Notes: generated by a model not told the origin, from the sequence alone. A DNA stretch of 64,000 nt from Erodium maritimum (GCA_963921825.1 OY997590.1:59448012-59512011), one strand, 5' to 3'. Positions 22,801 to 36,523 are shown, counted from the first letter of the stretch. Numbers and translations: made by a program.

Positions 22801-24944
22801 TTAGTGCATGTGTGAGATTCAGTCATGGTATCTAATACCCATGAATCTTTGGAAGTAGAGAGATGTAGCTCTATAGAGTTAATACCGAATGAAGGCACGA
22901 TCCCACCGCCTTTCCTTAGATCATCCAGGTTTCCTGATGAAGGCGCAGTCCTACTGCCCTTCTTCAGATCATCCAGGCTATTTGATGAAGGCGCAGTCCC
23001 ACTGCCCTTCTTCAGATCAGCCGTGAACTTCCTGTAATCCCGGTTCCAATGACCAGGCTGTTGGCAGTAGAAGCAGACATTCTCAAGTGTCTCATCTTTC
23101 ATGCCAAGTGCGCATGGGCCCAGCCCTTGCCACTTTCAATTCCCCTGTTGACCATCAGAATATCCTTGGATCCCAGATCCCTGAGATATTCTTCTCAGCA
23201 GCTGATGACACTTCATGTAACTCTGATATGGTCTTAGAGACAGCCTTGTCAAGGACATATTCTTTGCGTTCAGACTTGAGGACTATCCTCAAAATTCTGT
23301 ACCAGTCCAAATAGTTTGTCCCATTTAGCTTGACCCTGTCAAGAATGGTTTTTAATGACAAACTATTAATGTTCGCTGAATTTGCCATTTGATCTACAAC
23401 AGATAAAATTCAATCAGTAAACTGAATAAATTTTATGAAGATCAAGCTTAAACACCAACAATCAATTCTAAACCTTTAGAATCTGAAACCAAGATCCTTG
23501 ATTCACTCGATTAAGCTGAACTAATGCTCACCACTTAATCGAGCTATGTAGGTAGGACTCCATCCAATCACATCCAATGTGACTCTTGGCTAGGGTATGT
23601 ACTTATGTACACGACTTACCCTATCTGTTACCCTAGCTCAACCTCAGGCCGAGAATCGTAGTCGGGTCCACCAATTTTCAACTATGGCTCGTCACTATGT
23701 AGGTGCTCCGCTAATGCGCACGACACCCACATATGTCGTCCAAACCTACTACCCCGCTTCCCCATGGATGCTCCGCTAATGCGCACGACAACCATAGGAC
23801 GGGGAGGTAGTAAGGTGTTGATGATTGGGAGGTATCGGACATGACCCGCTTTTACTTGTCCAGTTGTGTTCAAAACTTTGGCACATCCTAGATGCGATGA
23901 GCACATCAACTACATTCCAAATGCAATGATGCCTCAAATTACATCCAATGTAATTCTTCCTTTGAACCCGTCAACTACATCCAATGCAATGACGGTTCTA
24001 AGGGTTCACACACAAGGATTAAAATTCCAATTTTATCTTTGCATGTGAGGTGATATGCTCGGTAAATAAAGTTAAGCATGCAATTCTAAAACACATAGAA
24101 TTAATCATGCATAAACTAAACCAAGCATAAAGCGATAAATGGGCACATAATAGCCCCCTAAACTAACTCCCACTAGCCTCTTGAGCTCCACCGACTCCAA
24201 GCCGATGCCAACACCCGAAAAGCCACCAAATGACCTTTTCGCCCTTTCTTCGTCTTGAGTAAAATATTACAATTTAATACACGACTCGCAGGTCGGGAAT
24301 AAATAAATATTACAAACAAGTGGTTCGACGACCACACCTTGAAAGAATAATTACACGTTAACTCTAACGGCTCGCAGGCCGTGAAAAGCGATAAATAATT
24401 AAATCGAGCTCGGGGCTATTATGTACACCATGCCAACATCACATCACACATCGTGTTATCAAACAAGAATGTTATCAAACATCATGTGATTTTCCGGTTT
24501 TAATTAATAGCCAAGTTTCGAAATTTTTTGATGCTCGGTTTATCGAAACCGTTCAAAAATGAAACTTTTGAACATTTGATCTTCGAGTTCATCATGACGG
24601 TTCCAAACTCGTCATAACTAACAAAACAGTTTAGCCTTGGCATATTAACCATCCAATGGTCATGCTTGGCCTAGCTCCGTCCAACGGAGCCCCGTTCGGT
24701 CCCGGTTTCGGCTCCCCGAGAGTCCCGCTCCCGAGACCCGAAAAATCAAATTTTTTTCAAAATTTCCAGATTTGAAATAATTTTCAAAAATTCATTTTAC
24801 ATGCATTAAATCCATAAACAATAATTTAAAACATGTTATCAAACAATTTAGCAAAACAACATGCCAAAAACGAAACTTTCAAGCAAAACCGAAACTTTGA
24901 ACACCGTCTTGTGAATCCCGAAGGTAGCACGGCTCTGATACCAC

Positions 24945-26632
24945 TGTTGGGTCTCGAGGTAGGGTTGGAGATGAACCAACTCGCAGCGGAAAATCAATGA
25001 AAACCAAGAGACAATTAAAACCATGAAACAACTAACAAAGAATGGATTAACAAGAGAAAAATTCAACACTAGTTCTTACCAAAACAAGAACACCGGTTAA
25101 CGAATGTTTGGCTTGAGTCTCCAAGACGCCTACGTATCCACATGGGAATCAAAGCCACGTAGTTCTTCTCTTTGAGGACTCAAGAACACAAACATGGAGG
25201 TGGAAACTAGCCAAACCCGAAATGGCCATGGAAGAGGGAGAGAAAATGTGTTTCCTATTCTTGTCTTGTGTTTGTTATGTTAAAAAAAGATGACTTAAAC
25301 ATAACAAAACCCATACTTTTCCAACTAAAGGCATGGGACAAGTATGGTGTCAAGTAAGGTGTAAATAGGACAAAGTATGGCAAGACAAGATTGGGTTAGG
25401 TGGTGAATCACCAACACCTTAATCCTTGTCTTGCTTACTTAGTACTAATTAATCAAGACTTGATTAATTAGTTCCATGGGCCTTGGTTGCATGGGCCTTT
25501 CATGGGCCTCTTGGAACATGGCCCGTGGCCATTTCCAACGAGGTCCCGTGATTCGCTCATCGCCTCCATGCCTTCCATACCGGAAATGTCCAACATTATC
25601 CGACGCGATCAATCCCAAGACTCCAAGCCTTGTCTCGATCTGTGAAGTCCTATTCACTTACGGGCACATGACCCAAAACCCAGTTTTGGTCATGTCCCGA
25701 GACAACTCCCTTTTGGCCATTCTCCATAAATGTGTCAATGAGTTTCATCCTCCGGTGTGACCCTTAGGTTTATGCATGTCAATAGATCAACGTAAAATCC
25801 CATTTTACTTGATCCTATTTAAGTGGCAACTAACGAGACTTTAGTATTGCCTGACACTACATAACGAATCGACCATGTCGATTCTAACCTTTCCGTCGTC
25901 CCTGTCATTATCCTTTTATCTCCGATATCCTGATTGAGATAAGGCATAGAGCCGTCATCCTTATTATTCTCAATCACCGTTCCTTGATATGTGAGATGAC
26001 TGAAGATATGATACCCAGTATCATGTGCATGGCCATGCTATTCTTCCAGTCACTCTCGATCAAGTGGCCGAGAACCGATATCTTTCCCATACCTTAGTAT
26101 GAGGGATAAATCCCTTAGCCGTCTTTCGTGTCACTCATGTAGCCCGTCCCCAAGCCAATCCTGGCCGTTATGGAAGCCCTGTTACGGACAACGTTAGGCT
26201 CAGGTCAAACTCAGTTGTTGACTACATAGCGATCACAAAGACTCCTTGGTCTAAGGATACATGACAAGCTACAAAACTGAATATGTTCATGACTTAATCT
26301 ATGGCACATATTCAGGGCGGGTCGTCCAATATCATGTCCCACATGATATCTATGATCAGACTCCGGAATCTCATTCCAATGACTAACAGAACGTAAGCCA
26401 TAAAGAGCCATCTTTCATACTAGTCGCTTCTAGTGAAGCTTTGTTGACTAGGGACCCATCGAGTGTGATCTATCTCGATCTATGGTTCTATTCGCATGGT
26501 GGGCATAGATCAGAGCACACATCGATATATTACTCCAACACATAAGTAATATAAAGCCGCTTTAATTTTATTGCTAACGATGATATATACATTTGGACAT
26601 TTAGGATTGAACTACGGGCACTAAGACTAACA
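24945..26632 (-). repeat. Copia 5' LTR (1,688 bp)
   Basis: TG...CA bounded, preceded on plus by GGCTCTGATACCAC, the complement of the tRNA-Met primer site. It has the same length as the left LTR. Confidence 0.95.
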
Positions 26633-27308
26633 CATACATCAAGAGAGTCTCACACATAAGCATACCATAATTCAACCACGACATACTAACCGAGCTATCT
26701 TACCACAACACATCACATCGGTCTATCAATCACCCGATCATATCACAATCATTGGTTCACATCATATCAAACATGTCACACTTGCCAAAACACAACAACG
26801 TGCTACACCGAGTATACCATAACATGATTCTCAATCTAACAACGGATAAACCACACATCGAGCATCACAATCATAGAACATGGCATCACAATCAACACAC
26901 AACCTAAGGGCTCGACATGGCCCACATGCATTTCTACAGCACAACAATTCCCAAACTTACGGCTCGATATGGCTCGTAAGCTATCCCTCATTTCACTCGT
27001 TTCTCACCTCCTACATGCAATTCTATCATTTTATATAAAGTATTCGCAACTTATATGCATACTAGTAACTTTCCCTACCTCAATCGCTTTCCAAACGCTT
27101 AGTTACTTCACGACGTACAAAAGTCTCCTCCTCCGAGCTCGGGTCCAGAGTCTAGTATCAAAAAGTAAATAAGAGAAATAAGCGTATTTCAAGAGTGTTT
27201 TAAAGAGGAAAACATTTCCATTTAACCCCAAAAGGGCTCGGTTATAGGTAATCGTCCCAATTACTCGAAATCCACTCAAAAGGGCCAAAAAGGCTCAATT
27301 CTGATCTG

Positions 27309-27480
27309 CCACGCATCTGGTCACAAAGACTTGACGGGCTCCATAACGGATCGGGTCACGGACCCGTGGTCTGCACCGTCACGGTTCTTCTCACGAAGCC
27401 ATAACTTACGTCGTCACGGTCTCCCTCACGGAGCCGTGACGTCCTCCGTCACGGTCCCCATCACGGATCCGTGACGGGTC
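27309..27480. repeat. Palindromic minisatellite in the Gypsy 3' LTR
   Basis: Repeated CGTCACGG...CACGGA[GT]CCGTGACG units, each able to pair with itself, with a period of about 40 bp. The same array is at 35461-35631 in the other LTR. Confidence 0.8.
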
Positions 27481-28439
27481 TGGACAGCTTCGTCCTTTTT
27501 CTTCCTCCAGCTCCGATTTCACGAAAATAAACCTCAAAACCTCCATTTTTGACCTTCCCAAACCTCCAAATCAGTCCCAATAACACTCAACACTTCAATA
27601 CTCAAGTGGGTCTCATCAACAACAACAAAACCCATTAAAAATCCATCATCCTACTCCCTTTTCTCTCCATAAATCATCATCTAACTCCAATACCTCAAAC
27701 CCACACCAAGTTCAAGCTCTAACTACCAAACCCAAGGAATAAATTCATCAAAAACGAATTTAGTTTAGAGTTTTACCTTAGAAATGGAGAGGAGAAGAAG
27801 AAAGTGGGATTTGTGAGATGTTTTGAGGTAGAAATCAAGTGAAAGCTTCCTACTTTCTCCTTGCTTCTTCTTCAAGCTTCCATGGGATCTCCTTTCTCTC
27901 CCTTGTAGAATTCGGCCAAGGCACAAATGTGCTGAAATTTTGTCCCAAATTGCCTTAAAACCTAACTATGAAAAGTCCCAAATGCCCCCTTTTAGTTTCT
28001 TCCTTCTCCTTAGCTCAAGTGGGGGCAAAATGGTCAAATATCACTCATTTCTTCCACTCCAAGCCACCATGGACATGTGTTCATGCTGGGACCACCTCTA
28101 CCCAAATTATTTCCAGCTCACTTAGTTTAATTAGGTTTAGCTAGTAATTAGACTTAAGTTGACCTGAGTTTGACTTTTTCACAAAAAACAGTCGTTTGAA
28201 AGGAAACGACCCAACTAAGCTAACCTTAACGACGACTAAGCGTTTTAGGCCCCAGAAAGGTTCCGAATGACTCCCGGAGTCATCGGTTGACTTTTTCGGC
28301 AAAAAGTCAACTTTCGCTAGAATTCAGCGGTTCGACCGGGATCGACCGGGGTCGGTTCTTACAATATAACCCCCTTAAAAGAATTTCGTCCTCGAAATTT
28401 AAAACGGACGTACCTCAAGGGTCGAACAGGCTGGGGTAC

Positions 28440-31345
28440 TTCGCACGAACCTCATCCTAGCGCTCCCAGGTCGACTCTGCCCCGTGGTGCCGCCACTGCA
28501 CCCAAACCAGTGGGATAGTCTTGCTTCGCAATACCTGCTCTCGCCTATCCAGAATCCTGACTGGCTGCTCCTCATACGAAACATCCTCAGCTACCTCGAT
28601 GTCCGTCCACTCAATAATGTGGGAGGGGTCCGTAGTGTACTTTCGTAGTTGGGAAATGCGGAAGACGTTATGAACGTTCCCAAGCTGCGGTGGCAAGGCA
28701 AGACGATAGGAAACGGCTCCAACTCTGCCCAAAACCTCAAAAGGTCCGATAAACCGCGGGGCTAACTTGCCTCCGCCGTGGTTGAACCGCAATAACCCCT
28801 TCTTCGGGCTCACCCTCAGAAACACGTGATCACTGACTGCAAACTCGAGAGGTCGGCGCCGTCTATCAACGTAACTCTTCTACCGACTCTGCGCGGTCTT
28901 CAACCGCTCCCGAATCAGTGCGACCTTCTCGGTCGTCTCCCGGACAAGCACCGGACCAAGTAAACTCCTGTCTCCCACCTCTGCCCAACACACGGGCAAA
29001 CGACACGGCCTACCATAAAATGTCTCAAACGGTGCCATCCCAATACTGGCCTGGAAGCTGTTGTTGTAGGCGAACTCTGCCAATGGTAAGTGGTCCTCCC
29101 ATGACCCTCGGAAGTCCAACACACATGCCCGCAACATATCCTCTAAGATCTGAATCGTGCGCTCTGACTGGCCGTCGGTCTGTGGATGATATGTCGTACT
29201 GAGCAAGACCTCGGTCCCCAACGCTCTCTGCAAACTCTCCCAAAACCAGGAGGTGAATCGAGGATCTCTGTCGGACACAACCGACACTGGAACCCCGTGA
29301 AGACGGATAATCTCCCAAACGTACAGACGACTCAGAGTGTCAACTGTGTCAGTCATCCTCATGGCTAAGAAGTGTGTCGACTTGGTCAGTCATTCGACCA
29401 CTACCCAAACTGCGTCGTGCCCTCTCGGCGACCTCGATAACCACACACGAAGTCCATCGTGACGTACTCCCACTTCCACTGCGCAATCGGTAAGGGATGT
29501 AATACACCGGCGGGACGCTGATGCTCGGCCTTCACTTGCTGACAAGTAAGACATCTCGAGACGAACTCTACAACTGCTCTCCGCTTCCCGCTACACACAA
29601 AAACTGTCGTCTGATATCCTGGTGCATGTTGGTGCCACCTGGGTGCACAGCAAGACGGGAGTGATGAGACTCTCTCAACACAACGTCTCTACAACCGCAC
29701 GGCACAAGCAACCCTCCTCGGTAACGTAGACCCAGATCAGTACCCTGCTCCCAGCCCTCGGTGTCAACACCGTTGATAATCCTCTCCCGGATCTCTGCCG
29801 CCTCGGCATCCCCGGCCTGTGCCTCCAACACACGAGCAACTAGTGTGGGCTGAGCCACCAATGAACACATGGCCACGTCATCGGTGATCTCATCAAGCTC
29901 GAGCCCAAACGTGCTCAACTCCTCCATCATGTCCCATTCTCGGGCTGATATACTGGCGAGATAGTGAGTCGACTTCCTACTCAGGGCATCGGCGACGACG
30001 TTCGCCTTGCCCGGATGGTAGAGTATCTCGAAGTCGTACTCATCAAGTAGCTTCATCCACTGCCTCTGGCGCATGTTCAAGTCGCGCTGGGAGAAGATGT
30101 ACTTCAGACTCTTATGATCCGAGAACACCCGGAATCGCTCTCCATACAAGTAGTGTCGCCAGCTCTTCAATGCGAAGACGACTGCTGTCGACTCTAAGTC
30201 GTGGGAAGGGTAGTTGCGCTCATGTGTCTTCAACTTTCTGGAGCCATAAGCAACTACCTTCCCGGACTGCATCAAAACACACCCCAGTCCCTCACCGAAC
30301 GCATCACAATACACATCATATCAAACCCCGCACTCCGGCACTATCAATACGGGAGCGGTAGTCATACGAGCCTTCAAATCGGTAAAGTAGTGCTCACACT
30401 CATCAGTCCACAAAAACTCGGCTCCGTTGCGTGTCAGGACAGTCATCGGTGCGGCCAGACGTGAGAAGTCTTGGACGAACCGTCGATAGTATCTTGCCAA
30501 GCCTAGGAAGCTGCGGATCTCGATGACACTCTTGGGCCGTGCCCACTTTGAGACCGCGTCGATTTTCGCCGGATCGATTAGTATACCCTCTCGGGACACA
30601 ACATGCCCGAGGAACTTCACCTCGGCGAGCCAAAACTCGCACTTCTCCAGGTTTTCGTACAACTGGTGAGTGCGCAACAACATAAAAACTATCCTTGGGT
30701 GCTCCACGTGCGCCTCCTCACTTGGCGAATAAATCAGAATATCATCTACGAAGACCACAACGAACTGGTCCAAGTACGGTCGGAAGATCATGTTCATCAG
30801 ATCCATGAACGCTGCAGGAACGTTCGTCAGCCCGAACGGCATCACCAGGAACTCGTAGTGCCTATACCGAGTTCGAAATGCGGTCTTCGCCACATCCACC
30901 TCCCAAACTCTCAACTGATAATACCCGGATCGTAGATCAATCTTCGAAAAGCACTTCGCTCCTCTCAGCTGATCGAACAAGTCATCGGTCCTCGGCATCG
31001 GGTAACGGTTCTTCACCGCGACCTGGTTCAACTTCCGGTAATCGATGCACATCCTCAGTGCTCCACCTTTCTTCTTCACGAAGAGGGCGGGTGCTCCCCA
31101 CGGCAAAGCACTCGGTCGGATAAATCCCTTCTCCCGAAGCTCCTCGAGTTGTCGCTTGAGCTCGACCAACTCGGCTGGTGCAAACCGGTACTGGGCCATG
31201 GATATCGGCGCTGTACCCGGTATAAAATCGATCCTGAACTCAACCTCGCGCGTAGGCGGTAATCCTGACAGCTCCTCCGGAAAGACCTCTGGGAACTTGC
31301 ACACCAGTCGCGGCAGCTCTCTTCTCTACACGGTCTGTGTCTCAT
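28440..31345 (-). mobile_element. Gypsy pol region (RT, RNase H, integrase, chromodomain-like end)
   Basis: On the minus strand, reverse transcriptase lies at about 31300-30330 (motifs [11 protein letters not shown] and FVDDILIYS), RNase H at about 30314-29900 ([19 protein letters not shown], then [12 protein letters not shown]) and integrase with its H2C2 zinc motif and catalytic core at about 29600-28880 (SDRDPRFTSWFW, YHPQTDGQSERT). The C-terminal tail (about 28825-28457) ends VWVQWRHHGAESTWER, resembling the end of a plant chromodomain. In the family, the integrase/chromodomain directs insertion to chromatin. Broken copy. Confidence 0.9.
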
Positions 31346-33200
31346 CTCCCACGGTCAATGTTGACATGAGCACTCATCTCCTACTGCCCAAAACACAAGT
31401 GACAATCGTGTCGCCCGATACCACTGTCACCTGCCGCCGATAACAGTCGATCGACGCCCGGTACCTCGTCATCCAGTCCATCCCCAAGATCACGTCAAAT
31501 GTCGTCATGTCCAACACAAGTAAATCACCATAAAAAGGGAAATCAACCACTCTAATCTCACATGCACGACATACGGTACTCAGAACTACCTCTCCAATAA
31601 TAGGGGTGTCAAGACATAAAGGTCGACTCAAAGAATCTACCCTCAACCCCAACATACCAGCGAAAGAAGAAGAGATGAAAGAATGTGATGCTCCAGTATC
31701 AAAAAAGAAAGACGCCAAGGAATTGTAAAGAAAGAACGTACCCTGAGTAGCCTCATGGCCGGAGTGACGTCCCTCAGCTCGAGAGTCGGTGACCGCATAC
31801 ACCCTGCCCTGCGGGGGGTGGTGGAAGTGCCACCTGCTGTGTAGCTCTCTGTCTCGGCGCTGGCGCGCTCGCTGCCTGCCGTGGGGCCCTCGGTGCCTGA
31901 GCCTGGCGCTGGTGGAACTGTGGTGACTGCCCCGTCTGATACTGCTGCGGTCGCGAGGCCGATGTCTCTCCAAACCGATCAGGGCACCTAGCAACGAACT
32001 GTCCTGTCCTGGCCGACCGCACTGGTGGCATAGCGGCGGCCCGACACTCGGCCTCCCCTCAGGTCTGCCCGCTGGACAATCTGTTGGTCCACTGCTCCTC
32101 GGGCAGCCTCGATTCATGTGGGCCGGCTGCCCGTACTGAAAACACGCTCTCCCTGATGGGGCAGGTGCAACGGATGCCATTGATCCGACCTGTCGCGTCC
32201 CTCTCAACTGTGTATGGGACTGGAACGATCCCGAGGTCCTCTGTCTCCTCGGATCATGGGTCTCAGACGGCCTCAAGGATCTGCTCGGCCTCGTCCTGCT
32301 CTCCCGAACTCTGGCTGTCTCACGGAAGCGTCGCTCCCTTGTCAGTGCCTGATCCACCAAGTCCGAGTATACTTGGGTCCCCATAACGTCAACCCAATCC
32401 GCAATCACTGGGCGGAGCCCTCCCTCAAACCGTCTGCAGCGGTGAGCCTTTGTCTGTACCATCTCTAAGGGAAAAACGGGACAAGGAGGTGAACCTCGCC
32501 TCGTACTCGGACACTGTCATCCCCTCTTGACGCAGTTCCAGGAACTGCTGGTGCCTGTCATCCAGTACTGACTGCGTGAAGTACTACTCCGGGAATCGTT
32601 ATCCAAACAGTGAAAAGTCATCCCCCACTCGCGCCTGCTCGGGCTGCCATCAATAGTAGGCATCTCCCTCCAACTGGAACGCCGCAAAAGATACTCTCAT
32701 GCCACCATCCAGTATCCCTGACGTGTCCAAGTTGCGGGTCATCCGCTCCAGCCATCTCTCGGCTGCCTCGGGGTCTGGCTCCCCGGAAAAGACAGGTGTG
32801 CCCAACCTGCGGAAGTCTCTCAGCGCCTGAGCGGTGTGGCTGTCGACCTAGCTAGGCTTCGCGGTGGCGGCTGCAGTGGTAGCAGGCATAGTCTCTGGTG
32901 CCGGGGCCATAGCCTCTCGATGGGCGATGATCGCCACTAGACCCTGAACTGTGCGAGTCAACTCCTCTAGGGCTGCCGCCTGAGTCGGCTCTGTGACAGG
33001 CGGAACTCTGGGCGGGAGTCCCGATGGTGCAGTCTCAGCTCTCTCATGCCCCTCAGCGGGTGCACATTGGGCACTTGTCGCCCCTGCTGACTTAATTGCA
33101 GGTGGCTGCCCTCGGCCTCCAGCTGGCCGGCTCCTGGTGCCTCGTGGAACGTATGAAGGCGTCATGTCGTAGATCCGATGCACGGATAACGCACATGTTC
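31346..33200 (-). mobile_element. Gypsy gag and protease region
   Basis: The gag N-terminus begins near 33183 and is Ala/Pro/Arg-rich. Zinc-knuckle stretches (CFQYGQPAHMNRGC and CHQCGRPG) lie at about 32160-32010. An aspartic protease core follows, with DTGAS at about 31689-31703 and VILGMDWM near 31490. In the family, gag forms the particle and the protease cuts the polyprotein. The coding sequence is broken. Confidence 0.85.
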
Positions 33201-33920
33201 CGTTTCTTAAATTCGCATAAGCGACGCGCTGAAATAACTAGTGTTCACACAACGTTCACAAAGTCGCACTCGAACTAATAATATACTAAGAATAGTATAG
33301 TCATACAATTTCACACAACTAGAGAAGTCCGCACACTAGTGCGTCACATAGGTCAAACACACATTTCAACAATTTCATACCGCACAACAATTCCACATCA
33401 GACAAACATCAACTTAGATTCAAGTTCTTAACACGTCCACTTTCTACTATAACATTTATGTCGACATCGTGTCGTTATAACCCGGTTCAGGCGTCCCCGA
33501 ATTACGTTGTAACCACTTGACATCCCTCCGTCACGTTCGATTACAGTGGCCCCTATAGTCGAATCGTGATGGTACAAACACTTAAATCACAACATGCACA
33601 AATCATTTAAAACAATCAAAGCACACAGCAAGCCATCGCAGCTACACACCCCGGGTCTCGGTAATTTCACTCTTACCACCCGGCCACGTCCACACTCGGA
33701 AACCAGTTAACTCAATCAATGACACCAACCACAATGGTTCACCACAAGTACACGGTGTCTAGACCGGACATTCCACTAACCCGAGACTCTCTTCGTCTCG
33801 GTTCTATGCGTAGGGCATCTCCGATTTTCGTAACCGACACACGGAAACCTAACGCCCTAACTCTACCCACCTCATTGACGTACGGTCCGAATTTTTGAAA
33901 AACCAAGCTCTGATACCAAA

Positions 33921-36518
33921 TTGTCATGCCCCAAATCCGGTTTTAACCGGACTCAAGACGTGAACTAAAATAACAAATAATAAAAGCAATTTTAATATTA
34001 CAAAGAGTCTCAAATAATAGTTTAAAAGATCCAACTAACAACACGAGTCAACAGCTCGGTAAAACCAAATAATAAATAGTTCATAAACCATAAAAACGGT
34101 ACGTCTCTAGACCACACTAGACTAAGACCCTCGCTAGCTCCCAAGCTCTGAGAATCCCGCTAGCACAAATCACGCTCAAGACATGTAGAACAATAAAGTA
34201 AAGGGGTGAACTTTCGCTCAGTAGGAAAAAGTAGTCAAGGTGATGAGTGTCCGCTCATCACCACGAGTAACCGTCCAATTAGGGCATACTAGCAAAGCAC
34301 AACACTAATGACAACCACAGAGAACACCTAATCACAAACACACTTATATGACCACTATCACACCGTAATCACAACACTTATCCGATCATCAAGCATACCA
34401 CACACAATAAAACAATCATACGTCCTGTAAAGCAGCCCTCGAACTCCGCCGGCTGTCCACAGCCCGACTCAACCATATCGTACTGAACCACACAGCATAG
34501 GCCTAGATATCTTCCCGGAACACGGCATCGGGGCACAAATCAGGACACACCATATCGGACCACACAGCATCGGGGTACGAACCACACCGTCGACCTAGAT
34601 ACCCTACACCGGCATACCCCCTCGGTGTAGGTATCGTCCCGGAACTAGTAACACCGGGGGACCGCGTACATGGGACCACATCGCCGGCCTAGATACCACC
34701 CTACACCAGCATACCCCTTCGGTGCAGGTATCATACCGGAATACACCTCGTCTTGAAACATACATCAAGAGAGTCTCACACATAAGCATACCATAATTCA
34801 ACCACGACATACTAACCGAGCTATCTTACCACAACACATCACATAGGTCTATCAATCACCCGATCATATCACAATCATTGGTTCACATCATATCAAACAT
34901 GTCACACTTGTCAAAACACAACAACGTGCTACACCGAGTATACCATAACCTGATTCTCAATCTAACAACGGATAAACCACACATCGAGCATCACAATCAT
35001 AGAACATGGCATCACAATCAACACACAACCTAAGGACTCGACATGGCCCACATGCATTTCTACAGCACGACAATTCCTAAACTTACTACTCGATATGGCT
35101 CGTAAGTTATCCCTCATTTCACTCGTTCCTCACCTCCTACATGCAATTCTATCATTTTATATAAAGTATTCGCAACCTATATGCATACTAGTAACTTTCC
35201 GCAATTAAACCGGTATTCGCTACTTTCCCTACCTCGATCGCTTTCCAAACGCTTTGTCACTTCACGGCGTCCAAAAATCTCCCTCCGAACTCGGGTCCAG
35301 AGTCTAGTATCTCAAAGTAAATACGAGAAATAAGCGTATTTCAAGAGTGGTTTAAAGAAGAAAACATTCCCATTTAACCCCAAAAGGGATCGGTTATAGG
35401 TAACCGTCCCAATTACTCGAAATCCACTCAAAAGGGCCAAAAAGGCTCAATTCTGATCTGCCACGGTTCGGGTCACGGAGCCTTGACGGGCTCCGTAATG
35501 GATCGGGTCACGGACCCGTGGTCTGCATCGTCACGGTTCTCCTCACGGAGCCATGACTTACGTCGTCACGGTCTCCCTCACGGAGCCGTGACGTCCTCCG
35601 TCACGGTCCCCATCACGGATCCGTGACGGGTCTGGACAGCTTCTTCCTTCTTCTTCCTCCAGCTCCGATTTCACGAAAATAAACCTCAAAACCTCCATTT
35701 TGACCTTCCCAAACCTCCAAATTAGTCCCAATAACACTCAACACTTCAATACTAAAGTGAGTCTCATCAACAACAACAAAACCCATTAAAAATCCATCAT
35801 CCAACTCCCTTTTCTCTCCATAAATCATCATCTAACACCAATACCTCAAACCCACACCAAGATCAAGCTCTAACTACCAAACCCAAGGAATAAATTCATC
35901 AAAAACGAATTTAGTTTAGAGTTTTACCTTAGAAATGGAGAGTAGAAGAAGAAAGTGGGATTTGTGAGATGTTTTGAGGTAGAAACCAAGTGGAAGCTTC
36001 CTCCTTTCTCCTTGCTTCTTCTTCAAGCTTCCATGGGAGCTCATTCTCTCTCTCTCCCTTGTAGAATTCGGCCAAGGCACAAATGTGCTGAAATTTTGTC
36101 CCAAATTGCCTTAAAACCTAACCTTGAAAAGTCTCAAATGCCCCCTTTTAGTTTCTTCTTTCTCCTTAGCTCAAGTGGGGGCAAAACGGTCAAATCTCAC
36201 TCATTTATTCCCCTCCAAGCCACCATGAACATGTGTCCATGTGGGGACCACCTCTACCCAAATTATTTCCAGCTCACTTATTTTAATTAGGTTTAGCTAG
36301 TAATTAGACTTATGTTGACCCGAGTTTGACTTTTTCACAAAAACAGCCGTTTGAAAGGAAACGACCCAACTAAGCTAACCGTAATGACGGCTAAGCTTTT
36401 TGGGCCCCGGAAAGGTCCCGAATGACTCCCGGAGTCATCGGTTGACTTTTCCGTCAAAAAGTCAACTTTCGCCAGAATTCACCGGTTCGACTGGGATCGA
36501 CCGGAGGCGGTTCTTACA
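33921..36518 (-). repeat. Gypsy 5' LTR
   Basis: 2,598 bp, bounded by TGTCATGCCCC at the left and TTCTTACA at the right (TG...CA on the element strand). The primer site GCTCTGATACCA lies just inside at 33906-33917. The 35461-35631 block is a palindromic CGTCACGG/CCGTGACG minisatellite. Confidence 0.93.
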
Positions 36519-36523
36519 GGTAT

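Larger units (their letters stand above)
18173..26632 (-). mobile_element. Young Ty1-copia element nested in the Gypsy LTR
   Basis: 8,460 bp, with LTRs at 18173-19860 and 24945-26632, both exactly 1,688 bp and starting TGTTGGGTCTCGAGG. Every stretch I compared is identical at a constant offset of 6,772, so insertion is recent. The 5-bp target duplication is CATAC (18168-18172 and 26633-26637). Orientation is minus: primer site at plus 24931-24943, polypurine tract at about 19861-19876. Domains in order are gag (about 23388-23155), a CCHC zinc knuckle (CFYCQQPGHWNRDC-like, about 23050), the pre-integrase and integrase core (about 22460-21970), reverse transcriptase (about 21440-20450) and RNase H (about 20290-20012). 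The long LTRs suggest an Angela/Tork-like lineage, which is inference. The coding region is broken in several places despite the fresh LTRs. Confidence 0.95.
17299..28363 (-). repeat. Gypsy 3' LTR, interrupted by Copia
   Basis: Outer part 17299-18172 and inner part about 26638-28363; together about 2.6 kb, the same length as the partner LTR. The junctions carry the 5-bp duplication CATAC made by the Copia insertion. The inner edge (GGTCGGTTCTTACA on plus) adjoins the polypurine tract. The outer part includes degenerate ~60-bp repeats around 17820-18160 (GGCCTAGATA, ACACGGCATCGG). Confidence 0.92.
17299..36518 (-). mobile_element. Ty3-gypsy element, Tekay/Del-like chromovirus
   Basis: One element on the minus strand: the 5' LTR is 33921-36518 and the 3' LTR is 17299-28363, interrupted by a Copia element. 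Flanks are GGTGT (17294-17298) and GGTAT (36519-36523), a target duplication with 4 of 5 matches. The primer site is at plus 33906-33917 (GCTCTGATACCA) and the polypurine tract at about 28364-28385. Domains in order are gag with zinc knuckles, protease (DTGAS near 31695), reverse transcriptase (FVDDILIYS near 30740), RNase H, integrase and a chromodomain-like end. This order and the LTRs of about 2.6 kb fit the Tekay/Del chromoviruses. Coding is broken in several places (roughly five to eight), so it is a fossil. The LTRs are clearly alike but not identical, so it is older than the Copia element inside it. Confidence 0.93.
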
